Under the pieces are notes generated by a model that searched no databases, was not told where the DNA came from, and saw only the letters and a list, made by a program, of their open reading frames with translations. 64,000 nucleotides of DNA from Vibrio diazotrophicus (lineage in GTDB: Bacteria; Pseudomonadota; Gammaproteobacteria; Enterobacterales; Vibrionaceae): contig NZ_CP151842.1 in NCBI RefSeq assembly GCF_038452265.1, positions 3,224,001 to 3,288,000 of the forward strand. Direction: 5' to 3'. Position numbers and translations under genes: made by a program. Numbering within the stretch: position 1 is the first letter of the stretch; the number at the start of each line of letters is the position of its first letter. Positions 43,156-52,454 of this stretch are shown one piece after another.

Positions 43156-43620
43156 ATGCAAGTCGCCTCTACAAAGCTCGACGAGCTTGATCGCGCTATT
43201 CTGAAAATCTTAATGGATGATGCACGTACGCCCTATGCAGAAATGGCGAAGCAATTTAATGTCAGCCCTGCCACTATTCACGTACGCATCGAGAAAATGA
43301 AAGCTGCGGATATCATTCAAGGCACAGAAGTTGTCGTGAATACCAAGAAGCTCGGCTATGACGTGTGCTGTTTTATTGGTATTAACCTGAAAGCCGCGCG
43401 TGATTACCATTCCGCGCTGGAAAAGCTTAATGCTCTCGATGAAGTGGTTGAAGCTTACTACACCACAGGTGCTTACAGTATTTTCGTCAAGTTGATGTGC
43501 CGTTCGATTGAAGAACTGCAGTTTGTATTGATCGACAAATTGCAGGCAATTGACGAAGTTCAGTCGACAGAGACGCTGATCTCGCTACAGAATCCAATCA
43601 ACCGCAATGTGATTCCTTAA
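43156..43620 (+). CDS. asnC: Transcriptional regulator AsnC
   Basis: AsnC is an Lrp-family regulator that responds to asparagine. The 154-residue protein has the N-terminal helix-turn-helix (A-K-Q-F-N-V-S-P-A-T-I-H-V-R-I-E-K-M) and the C-terminal RAM domain (Y-Y-T-T-G-A-Y-S-I-F-V-K-L-M-C-R-S-I-E), almost identical in pattern to E. coli AsnC. The usual target asnA is not adjacent here. Confidence 0.94.
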   Translation: MQVASTKLDELDRAILKILMDDARTPYAEMAKQFNVSPATIHVRIEKMKAADIIQGTEVVVNTKKLGYDVCCFIGINLKAARDYHSALEKLNALDEVVEAYYTTGAYSIFVKLMCRSIEELQFVLIDKLQAIDEVQSTETLISLQNPINRNVIP

Positions 43621-43665
43621 ATCAGCGCTAAAAGATAGCAAGTTCAAAAAGCAGAAAAGACAAAA

Positions 43666-43691
43666 AACCCAAGTTTCAAACTTGGGTTCTT
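43666..43691 (+). terminator. Terminator between asnC and the H-NS-like gene
   Basis: AACCCAAGTTT (43666-43676) and AAACTTGGGTT (43678-43688) form a near-perfect palindrome followed by CTTGTT. It serves convergent genes and may work in both directions. Confidence 0.8.
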
Positions 43692-43704
43692 GTTATAGCA
43701 TCAA

Positions 43705-43986
43705 TTATTTTTTCAGGTAGTTCATCAGCTCTTCTGCTGAGATACCTTGTTGTGCTAATTGCTTAGCCAGCAAATCGACTTGCTCGCCTTTACGCGAATC
43801 TATCACTTGTTGAAATTGATAAACGAGATCGCGCAGAACTGGTAGTGGGACTTGTTTAGCAGCACTACGTACTCGCTCACTGCTTTGATTACCTAACTCA
43901 TTAAGTAACTTACCAAACATCACTTTTTCTGGTGATTCTTCTAACTGCTCGAGAATACGAGCCATTTCATAGGTAGTTAGGGACAC
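43705..43986 (-). CDS. Short protein resembling the H-NS oligomerisation region
   Basis: A 93-residue helical protein. The segment R-S-A-A-K-Q-V-P-L-P-V-L-R-D-L-V-Y-Q-F and Q-Q-G-I-S-A-E-E-L-M-N-Y-L are similar in pattern to the oligomerisation part of H-NS (R-A-Q-A-R-E-C-T-L-E and A-D-G-I-D-P-N-E-L-L-N-S-L). The H-NS DNA-binding motif (T-W-T-G-Q-G-R) is absent, and the protein ends where that domain would begin. The GTG start (43986) has GGA 12 bases upstream; ATG at 43965 would shorten it by seven codons. It could modulate H-NS, but the similarity is weak and function unproved. Confidence 0.6.
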   Translation of the reverse strand: MSLTTYEMARILEQLEESPEKVMFGKLLNELGNQSSERVRSAAKQVPLPVLRDLVYQFQQVIDSRKGEQVDLLAKQLAQQGISAEELMNYLKK

Positions 43987-44150
43987 TGTATTTCGATTCC
44001 AAGACGCTATTTCTAATGATAGTGAGCGAAATAATATACACCTGTTACCCTGATTAGAAAATAGCACGTCAGACTATTTACAAAACCTTGTAACTCTTCA
44101 CTATTTCTTTGAGTGAACGACGTTGCTATTTCCTGTTCCTGCCAACCACA

Positions 44151-45371
44151 TCACTGAAATGCTAAGCGATGCCACTCTTTGCCCGCTTTAGACAGCAAAA
44201 TAATCAGCGCAGGGGCAACAATCCACATTTGAAGTGCAATCATCATCTGCGGTTCAAGCTCTAAACGTTGTAGTGTGCCTACCACCAGACCAGCACCACT
44301 CATCTGGAACAACCCCAACAGTGCAGCGGCTGTGCCCGCTTTGTCGCCAAATGGAGCCAATGCTTTACCCGCAGCCGAACCCAGAATCCAAGCAAAACCT
44401 ACCGATGAAAAGAAGATTGGCAGCATAAAGGCTAAAGCAGTGCCTTGAGACTTCATTCCGACCATCAGGCCACCAGCCACTAATAACATCACGATTCCAG
44501 AGAACAGAATTTTATGTGTTCCCCATTTGTCCATCAGCTTAGGAGCAGACAAACAAGCCGCGATGTTAACCACAGCGTTAATGCCAAACCAGAAAGTAAA
44601 CTCATTCATGGTTAAGCCTAAGTTTTCCATCAGAACCACAGGGGCTGAAGTGACATAAGCCAAGATAACCGCCATCGCCAGCATACAAAGCGAAGCATGG
44701 AACAAAAATGAAGGGACTTTTAACACAGACCAATAACGCGACAGCTTAAACACGGCTTGCTTTTCAGTACTTGGATTGGTCTCTTTCATACGAATCAACA
44801 ACCAGAATCCAACGAATACACCAAAGCCTGCCATAAAGCTGAAGTTAGAACGCCAGCCAAATTGCTGTGTTAACCAGCTTCCCAGAATTGGCGCTAAAGC
44901 AGGAATAAAGCAAATTGCACCATTAAGGTAGCTGATCATCTTGCCACTGCGCTCAGGGCCAAAGATATCGCGAACTGTCGCAAAGGCTGCTACAGACGTT
45001 GCACACGCACCCAATCCTTGTAGCAAACGAGACATTAACATCCACTCAATACTCTGAGCGCCCCACGCCAATAAAGCGCTCAAGATGTAGATGCTAACGC
45101 CAGCCAATGCAACAGTTCGACGTCCGAGTTTATCTGCTAAAGGGCCAGCAAACAGTTGCCCGACACCCATAGCAAATAAGAACCAAGTAATCGTATCTTG
45201 AGCTAAGGCATGTTCCACGTGAAACGCTTGCGAGATTTGTGGCAATGCAGGCAAGTAAATATCGATTGCCAACGGACTAAACAGTACCAACAAAGTCAGT
45301 AGAATCATTTGCTGTTTGCTTTGCACAGAAGACTCTTTCACAGAAGAAGTTACGCTCAAAATAGGTTCCAA
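44151..45371 (-). CDS. Bcr/CflA-type MFS multidrug transporter
   Basis: A 406-residue inner-membrane protein with 12 predicted helices, drug:proton antiporter type. The signatures L-A-I-D-I-Y-L-P-A-L-P and G-P-L-A-D-K-L-G-R-R (loop 2-3) and G-A-C-A-T-S-V-A (helix 5) match the Bcr/CflA subgroup. It is divergent from a LysR gene, a common regulator-exporter pairing. A parS-like site (45211-45226) is embedded in its coding sequence at codons for F-H-V-E. Confidence 0.92.
   Translation of the reverse strand: MEPILSVTSSVKESSVQSKQQMILLTLLVLFSPLAIDIYLPALPQISQAFHVEHALAQDTITWFLFAMGVGQLFAGPLADKLGRRTVALAGVSIYILSALLAWGAQSIEWMLMSRLLQGLGACATSVAAFATVRDIFGPERSGKMISYLNGAICFIPALAPILGSWLTQQFGWRSNFSFMAGFGVFVGFWLLIRMKETNPSTEKQAVFKLSRYWSVLKVPSFLFHASLCMLAMAVILAYVTSAPVVLMENLGLTMNEFTFWFGINAVVNIAACLSAPKLMDKWGTHKILFSGIVMLLVAGGLMVGMKSQGTALAFMLPIFFSSVGFAWILGSAAGKALAPFGDKAGTAAALLGLFQMSGAGLVVGTLQRLELEPQMMIALQMWIVAPALIILLSKAGKEWHRLAFQ
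45211..45226. promoter_or_regulatory. parS-like ParB site 1 (inside MFS gene)
   Basis: TGTTCCACGTGAAACG matches the chromosomal parS consensus NGTTNCACGTGAAACN. ParB binds such sites near the origin to segregate chromosomes. It differs from the two copies at 55517 and 59239 at two positions. Confidence 0.75.
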
Positions 45372-45465
45372 AAATTGAATAATAAAGAGCGTGCATGATA
45401 GAAGAATGCTGTTATTCGAACAAATGGCTTATAATCATCAGTAATATTCCTCAATGGAAAATCAC

Positions 45466-46407
45466 ATGAACATTGATAAATTGGCGCGAATTGACCTTAA
45501 CTTGCTTGTTTGTTTACAAGTTCTTGGAGAGGAACTCAGCGTTACACGCGCTTCGAGCCGGCTGCATCTGAGTCAGTCTGCGGTCAGTAAGTCGCTGGCG
45601 AAACTACGCGAACAATTCGATGATCCACTTTTCATCCGAACCTCCCATGGCCTAAAACCGACACCAAAAATGTTGTTTTTAAAGCCTAAATTGGAAACCT
45701 TGGTTGATCAGCTAGAGCTGATTACTCAGCCAGAGCAGTTTTCGCCTCAGTCGAGTGAATACCGATTCCATATTGCGGCTGTCGAAAGTGTCTACCCATT
45801 AATCCTGCCCCATTTTTTGCCAGCGATATTCATGCAGGGCCCGAACCTCAATATCAGTACCCACTCTTGGACGGACCAAACTTTTAAAAAGCTGCAAATG
45901 GGCGAGCTTGATATTGGTATCACAGGTAAAGACATCGATATCAACGATGCGAAGTTAACCATGCTTCCACCAAAAGATATCTGCGAGCAAGAGATCTATC
46001 GCGATTCACAAATGTGTGTCGTTCGACGAGATCACCCTGTTTTAAAACAGCAATGGAATTTGGAACGCTATCTAACCCTTCGACATGTACAAGTTCGCTG
46101 TGATGGCAGTGACCGCTGGCTGCTGGACTACCGCTTGGCTGACTTAGGTTATCAGCGTGATATTGCGATTACCGTCCCCGACTTTAACAGTGCCGCCAGT
46201 TTATGCAGCTACACAGACTTTGTGTTTACCGCGCCGAGCCATTTCACACATCTGGTCGCCAAACATCTCGATCTGGTGGTGCTGCCACTGCCTCTTGAGT
46301 TCCCGCCAATGGCTTATACGCTGTTCTGGCACAGAGACAGAGAAAACGACCCGGCACTCTCTTGGTTAAGGCAAATCATTCAGACGAAAACCTTACATTT
46401 GCGTTAA
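45466..46407 (+). CDS. LysR-family transcriptional regulator
   Basis: A 313-residue LTTR. The N-terminal winged helix has L-N-L-L-V-C-L, T-R-A-S-S-R-L-H-L-S-Q-S-A-V-S-K-S-L-A-K-L-R and D-P-L-F-I-R-T; the C-terminal half is a periplasmic-binding-protein-like effector domain. The start at 45466 (MNIDKLARID) is chosen because it fits the family; an ATG four codons upstream is possible. It probably regulates the divergent MFS exporter. Confidence 0.9.
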   Translation: MNIDKLARIDLNLLVCLQVLGEELSVTRASSRLHLSQSAVSKSLAKLREQFDDPLFIRTSHGLKPTPKMLFLKPKLETLVDQLELITQPEQFSPQSSEYRFHIAAVESVYPLILPHFLPAIFMQGPNLNISTHSWTDQTFKKLQMGELDIGITGKDIDINDAKLTMLPPKDICEQEIYRDSQMCVVRRDHPVLKQQWNLERYLTLRHVQVRCDGSDRWLLDYRLADLGYQRDIAITVPDFNSAASLCSYTDFVFTAPSHFTHLVAKHLDLVVLPLPLEFPPMAYTLFWHRDRENDPALSWLRQIIQTKTLHLR

Positions 46408-46586
46408 ACAAATGCCCTATAACACTATTGATAAGATTAAGTTCAGCACATTTGCACACTCACTACAAAACGAGTAGCTTATCGGTTCACGTCCTGCACT
46501 ATATAGATAGGCAAAGTGGGTATATCAAGAGAACGGATATATCGGCATCAGCTGAACAAAAGGACAATTATTAGGAGAATAGCAAG

Positions 46587-48374
46587 ATGTACCAATCCAT
46601 CTCCCAGCGTGTAACGGAACTTCGTAACTGGTTAACACGTAACGGTTTAGACGCACTCATTATTCCTCATGAAGATGAGTATCTTGGCGAATACGTACCA
46701 GAACACAACGAACGATTACATTGGTTAACTGGATTTACTGGTTCAGCGGGTGCCGCTGTGATTACTCAAACCTCGGCAGCCATTTTTGTTGATGGCCGCT
46801 ATACCGTTCAGGTTCGCAAGCAGGTTCCACAAGAACTGTTTGAGTACCGTCATCTGATTGAAGAACCGTATTTAGATTGGCTACAAAGTCATTTGCCTAC
46901 AGGTAGCAAAGTGGGCTACGACCCAAGAATGCACCGTGCAAGTTGGTTAACGGCAACTCAAAGTAAACTTGCCGGCGAGCTAGAATTAGTTGCGACCGAA
47001 GGCAATGCTATCGACCAACTTTGGCATGATCGCCCTGCTCCTGTTGTCTCTGACATGCGTTTAATGAGTGATGAGCTGGTTGGTGTAAACAGCGCGACGA
47101 AACGTCAGCGTATTGCAGACATCTTGCGCTCTAAAAAAGCAGATAGCGCAGTGCTGACAGAATTAGATTCTATCTGTTGGCTGTTGAATATTCGTGGTCT
47201 AGACGTATCACGCTTACCGGTATTGCTATCGCACGCCATTGTTCATGCTGACGCAAGTGTCGACTTCTTCCTCTACCCAGCTCGATTAGCCGAAGGCTTT
47301 GAGAATCACGTTGGTGCAGGTGTACGAGTTCATCATCCAGATACGCTGCAAACAGAACTTGAGAAACTTTCAGGCAAGAAAGTGATTGTAGACCCAGCCA
47401 CCAGCAACGCTTGGTTCACACTGACACTGCAGAATGTAAACGCTGAACTCATTAAAGACGCCGATCCTTGCTTGTTACCAAAAGCCGCAAAAAACGCGAC
47501 TGAAATTAAAGGTATGAAAGCGTGTCATGTTCGCGATGGTGCCGCAATGGCGAAGTTCCTATCTTGGCTAGACAGCGAAGTGGCGGCTGGCAAACTGCAT
47601 AACGAAGCGCAACTGGCTGATAAGCTTCAAGCATTCCGCGAGCTTGACCCAACATTAGCAGACCTGAGCTTTGACACCATTTCAGCAGCAACCACGAATG
47701 CGGCTATGTGTCACTACAACCACATGAACCAACCAGAGCCAGGTAAGCTAGAAATGAACACGCTTTACCTTGTTGATTCAGGTGGCCAATATACCGATGG
47801 TACAACCGACATCACCCGTACCATTGCGATTGGTGAAGTCAGTGACGAAATGAAGCAACAGTTCACCTTAGTTCTAAAAGGTCATATTGCTTTGGCTAAA
47901 GCTCGATTCCCGAAAGGCACTTGTGGCCACCAACTTGATGTTTTAGCCCGCCAACATTTATGGGCAAACGGCTACGATTATGATCACGGTACGGGTCACG
48001 GTGTTGGTCACTTCCTCAGTGTTCACGAAGGGCCTCAACGTATTAGTAAAGTGTTTAACAACGTTGCCTTGCTACCGGGCATGGTGTTGTCGAACGAACC
48101 GGGTTACTACCGAGCTGACGGCTTTGGTATTCGTATCGAAAACTTAGAATTAGTTGTAGAAGTCGAAACCCAAGGCGACTTCCATGTTCATGGCTTCGAA
48201 TCACTCACTCGCTGCCCTATTGATGTTCGCGCTATCAATGTCAACATGCTGACAAAACCTGAACTTAACTGGCTGAATGACTACCACCAAAAAGTGTGGG
48301 ACGACGTTAGCCCTCTAGTTGAAGGTGATGTTAAGCAGTGGCTAAAACAGGCAACTCAGCCAATCGCCCATTAA
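46587..48374 (+). CDS. Xaa-Pro aminopeptidase, M24 family
   Basis: A 595-residue cytoplasmic metallopeptidase that removes N-terminal residues before proline. Two creatinase-like N-terminal domains are followed by the pita-bread catalytic domain with metal ligands in L-V-D-S-G-G-Q-Y, D-G-T-T-D-I-T-R-T, G-H-G-V-G-H-F-L-S-V-H-E, S-N-E-P-G-Y-Y and R-I-E-N. The long form resembles eukaryotic aminopeptidase P1 more than the 440-residue E. coli PepP. ATG follows AGGAGAATAGCAAG. Confidence 0.93.
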   Translation: MYQSISQRVTELRNWLTRNGLDALIIPHEDEYLGEYVPEHNERLHWLTGFTGSAGAAVITQTSAAIFVDGRYTVQVRKQVPQELFEYRHLIEEPYLDWLQSHLPTGSKVGYDPRMHRASWLTATQSKLAGELELVATEGNAIDQLWHDRPAPVVSDMRLMSDELVGVNSATKRQRIADILRSKKADSAVLTELDSICWLLNIRGLDVSRLPVLLSHAIVHADASVDFFLYPARLAEGFENHVGAGVRVHHPDTLQTELEKLSGKKVIVDPATSNAWFTLTLQNVNAELIKDADPCLLPKAAKNATEIKGMKACHVRDGAAMAKFLSWLDSEVAAGKLHNEAQLADKLQAFRELDPTLADLSFDTISAATTNAAMCHYNHMNQPEPGKLEMNTLYLVDSGGQYTDGTTDITRTIAIGEVSDEMKQQFTLVLKGHIALAKARFPKGTCGHQLDVLARQHLWANGYDYDHGTGHGVGHFLSVHEGPQRISKVFNNVALLPGMVLSNEPGYYRADGFGIRIENLELVVEVETQGDFHVHGFESLTRCPIDVRAINVNMLTKPELNWLNDYHQKVWDDVSPLVEGDVKQWLKQATQPIAH

Positions 48375-48400
48375 TAACAATTCATTTACTTTTTAATTCA

Positions 48401-48433
48401 ATCCCTTAGTGAGAAATCACTAAGGGATTTTTT
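48401..48433 (+). terminator. Terminator after the aminopeptidase gene
   Basis: ATCCCTTAGTGA and TCACTAAGGGAT form a perfect 12-bp stem with a GAAA loop, followed by TTTTTTA. Confidence 0.95.
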
Positions 48434-48577
48434 ATTTCTAACTCGTTAATCAACGAAACAATCTTACTCTAATCATTTAATTATTTTTTAAATCACATAA
48501 ACAACTGATTTTAATTAAATTAAACACAAAACCAAAACAAAACCATACAAAAATCCCTTCAAATTAATTTGAGATCT

Positions 48578-48615
48578 AACGATTATTTTGTTTAACTTAT
48601 ATTTAACTAATCGTT
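48578..48615. promoter_or_regulatory. Candidate BetI operator
   Basis: AACGATTA (48578-48585) and TAATCGTT (48608-48615) form an eight-base-pair dyad with a 22-base AT-rich spacer, 26 bases before the betI start. ACTAATCGTTCAATT nearby resembles the known BetI sites with a GTTCAAT core. It is a plausible autoregulatory site for the bet-cho operon. Confidence 0.5.
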
Positions 48616-48640
48616 CAATTAAAAAAATTAAGGAGTGATT

Positions 48641-49243
48641 GTGCCTAAAGTTGGAATGCCTAGCATACGCAAACCACAACTCGTCAATGCCACTATGACA
48701 GTGATTGAACGTGTCGGTTTACACGCAGCAAGCATCGCATTAATTAGTCGCGAAGCAGGTGTATCCACAGGCATCATCAATCACTACTTTGGCGGTAAAC
48801 ATGGCTTGCTTGAAGAAACCATGCGAGCAATCTTGCGCGAGCACTCTGAAACGGTAATGCAATTGCTGTCCGCGATTCCTAAGCACCAACATCAAAAGCG
48901 TATCCATGCAATTGTTGAAGCCAACTTCTCCGATTTCCAAGCATCCAACAAGGTTGCAAAAACATGGTTGGCATTCTGGTCTTACTCAATGCATGACTCG
49001 CAACTTCACCGCTTGCAACGCGTGAACGAAAAGCGACTCCTTTCTCACCTCACAATCGAACTCAAAGCCCTATTACCTCATCAACAGGTTAAGCAGGTTG
49101 CACAAGGTATTGCCGCACTGATTGACGGTCTTTGGCTACGCGGCGCAATGAACCAAGAAGGTATCAACGCTCAACAGGCGCGTGCATTAATTGGCGATTA
49201 CTTAGAACTACAACTGGCGCAACACGCGCTGACAACTCGTTAG
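48641..49243 (+). CDS. betI: Choline-responsive repressor BetI
   Basis: BetI is a TetR-family repressor of glycine-betaine synthesis, relieved by choline. The 200-residue protein starts at GTG after AAGGAGTGATT and matches E. coli BetI: P-K-V-G-M-P-S-I-R-K, the helix-turn-helix A-G-V-S-T-G-I-I-N-H-Y-F and the C-terminal A-A-L-I-D-G-L-W-L-R. It is the first gene of a six-gene operon. In Vibrio harveyi this operon is known to be controlled by quorum sensing as well. Confidence 0.96.
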   Translation: MPKVGMPSIRKPQLVNATMTVIERVGLHAASIALISREAGVSTGIINHYFGGKHGLLEETMRAILREHSETVMQLLSAIPKHQHQKRIHAIVEANFSDFQASNKVAKTWLAFWSYSMHDSQLHRLQRVNEKRLLSHLTIELKALLPHQQVKQVAQGIAALIDGLWLRGAMNQEGINAQQARALIGDYLELQLAQHALTTR

Positions 49244-49251
49244 GTCTTCAA

Positions 49252-50712
49252 ATGGAAAAAGCATCACTTTATATCGATGGTCGTTATCAACAGGCGTCAT
49301 CGGGCGAAACTTTTATTAGCTATAACCCAGCAACCGGTGAACCTCTGGCCACTCTTGGTCAGGCTAGTGAACAAGATGTTCAGGCAGCGGTAGATTCTGC
49401 CAAGCGTGGCTTTGCTGTTTGGTCGGCAATGACAGCCGTAGAACGTAGCCGAATTCTGCTAAAAGCGGTGGCAATCCTTAGAGAACGAAACGATGAACTG
49501 GCACTTCTAGAGGTATTGGATACCGGTAAACCAATCCAAGAAGCCAATTGCGTTGATATTGTGACTGGCGCAGATGTTATCGAATACTTTGCTGGTCTTG
49601 CACCTGCTCTTCAGGGCGAACAACAATCGCTTTCCGAGAGCCAGTTCTTTTATACACGTAAAGAACCACTAGGCATTTGTGCTGGTATCGGCGCTTGGAA
49701 CTACCCAATTCAGATTGCCATGTGGAAGTCAGCGCCCGCTCTTGCTGCAGGTAACGCTATGATCTTCAAACCTTCAGAAGAGACACCGCTGACCGCTCTC
49801 AAGCTGGCTGAAATCTTTACTGAAGCGGGCGTACCTGATGGCGTATTTAACGTTGTGCAAGGTGATGGTCGTGTTGGACAAATGCTGACAGCCCACCCAG
49901 ACATCGCAAAAGTATCATTCACCGGTGAAACGGGTACTGGCAAAGCGGTAATGTCTGCCAGCGCCCAAAGTCTGAAATCCGTCACTATGGAACTGGGTGG
50001 TAAATCTCCCCTGATTATTTTTGACGACGCAAAGTTAGACCAAGCCGTATCAGGTGCAATGACTGCTAACTTCTACACTCAAGGCGAAGTGTGTACTAAC
50101 GGTACTCGTGTTTTCGTTCATGAAAATATCTATGACGACTTCATCGCTCAACTAAAAGCCCGCACGGAAAAACTGATCGTAGGCGATCCCCAAGATCCGA
50201 ACACTCAAGTGGGTGCACTTATCTCTAAAGAGCATTTAGCGAAGGTTCTTGAAGCCATCGAAAGTGCAAAAAACAGCGGCGCCAAATTGTTAACCGGCGG
50301 CTATCAAGTCACTGAAGGTGAGTTAACCAAAGGTAACTTTGTTGCCCCCACAGTGTTTGTTGATTGCCAAGACGACATGGATTTCGTCCAGAAGGAAATC
50401 TTTGGTCCGGTCATGGCGGTAATTAAGTTTCGCGATGAAGACGAAGCGATTAAGCGAGCCAATGCGACCAACTATGGTCTTGCTGCTGGCGTATTTACAC
50501 AGAATATCTCCCGTGCACACCGAGTAATCCACCAGCTGCAAGCGGGTATCTGCTGGATTAACACTTGGGGTGATTCTCCTGCTCCTATGCCTGTAGGTGG
50601 CTACAAACTCTCTGGCGTTGGCCGTGAGAACGGTATTGAAACCTTAAGCCACTACACACAAACAAAAAGCATCCTGATTGAGCTGGATGACTATGTTGGA
50701 GCTTACGAGTAA
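49252..50712 (+). CDS. betB: Betaine-aldehyde dehydrogenase
   Basis: BetB oxidises betaine aldehyde to glycine betaine with NAD(P)+. The 486-residue protein has the ALDH motifs W-N-Y-P-I-Q, F-T-G-E-T-G-T-G, the catalytic Glu in E-L-G-G-K and the catalytic Cys in Q-G-E-V-C-T-N-G near residue 280. ATG 49252 gives the family start MEKASLYIDG; longer in-frame versions run into betI. It begins eight bases after the betI stop. Confidence 0.97.
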   Translation: MEKASLYIDGRYQQASSGETFISYNPATGEPLATLGQASEQDVQAAVDSAKRGFAVWSAMTAVERSRILLKAVAILRERNDELALLEVLDTGKPIQEANCVDIVTGADVIEYFAGLAPALQGEQQSLSESQFFYTRKEPLGICAGIGAWNYPIQIAMWKSAPALAAGNAMIFKPSEETPLTALKLAEIFTEAGVPDGVFNVVQGDGRVGQMLTAHPDIAKVSFTGETGTGKAVMSASAQSLKSVTMELGGKSPLIIFDDAKLDQAVSGAMTANFYTQGEVCTNGTRVFVHENIYDDFIAQLKARTEKLIVGDPQDPNTQVGALISKEHLAKVLEAIESAKNSGAKLLTGGYQVTEGELTKGNFVAPTVFVDCQDDMDFVQKEIFGPVMAVIKFRDEDEAIKRANATNYGLAAGVFTQNISRAHRVIHQLQAGICWINTWGDSPAPMPVGGYKLSGVGRENGIETLSHYTQTKSILIELDDYVGAYE

Positions 50713-50718
50713 GGAAGA

Positions 50719-52443
50719 ATGATGAAACAACACTTTGATTATATTGTTATCGGTGCTGGTTCAGCAGGCTGTGTTTTGGCTGATCGCCTAACTGAAAGTG
50801 GCGAGCATTCTGTTTTGTTACTGGAAGCCGGAGGCAGCGATAAAAGCATTTTCATCCAAATGCCAACTGCTCTCTCATACCCTATGAATACACCTAAGTA
50901 TGCATGGCAATTTGAATCTGTAGAAGAACCGGGATTAGATGGCCGCCAACTGCACTGCCCTCGAGGAAAAGTGCTCGGTGGTAGTTCATCAATCAACGGT
51001 ATGGTTTACGTTCGTGGGCATGCTTGCGACTTTGATGAATGGCAACAACACGGAGCTAACGGCTGGGATTACGCATCTTGCTTACCTTACTTTAAGAAAG
51101 CTGAAAGCTGGATTCATGGCGGCGATCAATACCGTGGCGATCAAGGTCCGTTAGCCACTTGTAACGGTAACGATATGGAACTGAACCCGCTCTATCAGGC
51201 ATTTATTGATGCCGGAGAAGAAGCCGGTTATCCAACGACAAACGATTACAACGGTTACCAGCAAGAAGGCTTCGGCCCGATGCATATGACGGTGGATAAA
51301 GGCGTTCGAGCTTCAACTTCGAACGCGTACCTGCGCCGAGCTTTGAAACGCCCAAACCTGACTCTGCTTAAAAATGTGCTGACACATAAAATTGTTATCG
51401 AAAACAGTAAAGCAGTCGGTGTGGAGTTTGAACATAAAGGTCAGATCCAAACCGTATTTTCAAACAAAGAAGTGATTTCTAGTGCTGGCTCTATTGGCTC
51501 AGTACAGTTGTTACAGTTATCTGGTATCGGCCCTCGCGATGTATTGGAAAACGCGGGTGTCGAAGTAAAACATGAGCTACCCGGTGTAGGCCAGAATCTG
51601 CAGGATCACTTGGAAGTCTACTTCCAGTATCGCTGCGAAGAGCCTATCACATTAAACAGCAAGCTAGGCCTTATCAGTAAAGGGATGATAGGTGCTGAAT
51701 GGCTGCTTACCAAGCGCGGCCTTGGTGCGACAAATCATTTTGAATCTTGTGCGTTCATACGCTCTCGCGCAGGCTTAAAGTGGCCAAACATTCAATACCA
51801 CTTCTTACCAGCAGCCATGCGGTATGATGGTCGTACAGCGTTTGATGGACACGGTTTCCAAGTGCACGTTGGTCCGAACAAACCACTGAGTCGCGGTCAG
51901 GTATGGATTCGTTCAAATGACCCAGCAGACAAACCAGGCATTTTGTTCCGTTATTTATCAGAGCAGCAAGATATTCAGGATTGGCGTGACTGTATCCGCT
52001 TAACCCGCGAGATCTTGGCTCAACCTGCGTTAGATAAATACCGTGGCGATGAAATTCAACCGGGGTTCCATATCTCTTCAGATGAAGAGATCGAAGAGTG
52101 GGTTAAGCAGAATGTAGAAAGTGCTTACCACCCCTCTTGTAGCTGCAAAATGGGCGCAGACGACGACCCAATGGCAGTTCTCGACAACGAATGTCGCGTA
52201 CGCGGTGTGCAATCACTGCGAGTGGTGGACTCATCGATTTTCCCAACCATTCCTAACGGTAACCTTAACGCTCCAACCATCATGGTTGCTGAGCGAGCGG
52301 CAGACATCATCTTAGGTAAAACTCTTCTTCCTCGTGAGCAAGCACCCGTGTGGATCGCAGAGAACTGGCAACAAGACCAGCGCGAAAACGCACCACGACG
52401 CTCATTGGACTCCCTTCAATCTTCAGAAATGAAAGATCAATAA
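50719..52443 (+). CDS. betA: Choline dehydrogenase
   Basis: BetA oxidises choline to betaine aldehyde, membrane-associated and FAD-dependent. The 574-residue GMC-family protein has the FAD motif I-V-I-G-A-G-S-A-G-C-V-L-A, G-R-K/P-R-G-K-V-L-G-G-S-S-S-I-N-G and the catalytic C-terminal H-P-S-C-S-C-K-M-G plus N-G-N-L-N-A-P-T. AAGGAAGA precedes two successive ATG codons; the second (50722) has better spacing. Confidence 0.97.
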   Translation: MMKQHFDYIVIGAGSAGCVLADRLTESGEHSVLLLEAGGSDKSIFIQMPTALSYPMNTPKYAWQFESVEEPGLDGRQLHCPRGKVLGGSSSINGMVYVRGHACDFDEWQQHGANGWDYASCLPYFKKAESWIHGGDQYRGDQGPLATCNGNDMELNPLYQAFIDAGEEAGYPTTNDYNGYQQEGFGPMHMTVDKGVRASTSNAYLRRALKRPNLTLLKNVLTHKIVIENSKAVGVEFEHKGQIQTVFSNKEVISSAGSIGSVQLLQLSGIGPRDVLENAGVEVKHELPGVGQNLQDHLEVYFQYRCEEPITLNSKLGLISKGMIGAEWLLTKRGLGATNHFESCAFIRSRAGLKWPNIQYHFLPAAMRYDGRTAFDGHGFQVHVGPNKPLSRGQVWIRSNDPADKPGILFRYLSEQQDIQDWRDCIRLTREILAQPALDKYRGDEIQPGFHISSDEEIEEWVKQNVESAYHPSCSCKMGADDDPMAVLDNECRVRGVQSLRVVDSSIFPTIPNGNLNAPTIMVAERAADIILGKTLLPREQAPVWIAENWQQDQRENAPRRSLDSLQSSEMKDQ

Positions 52444-52454
52444 GGAAATAAAAC

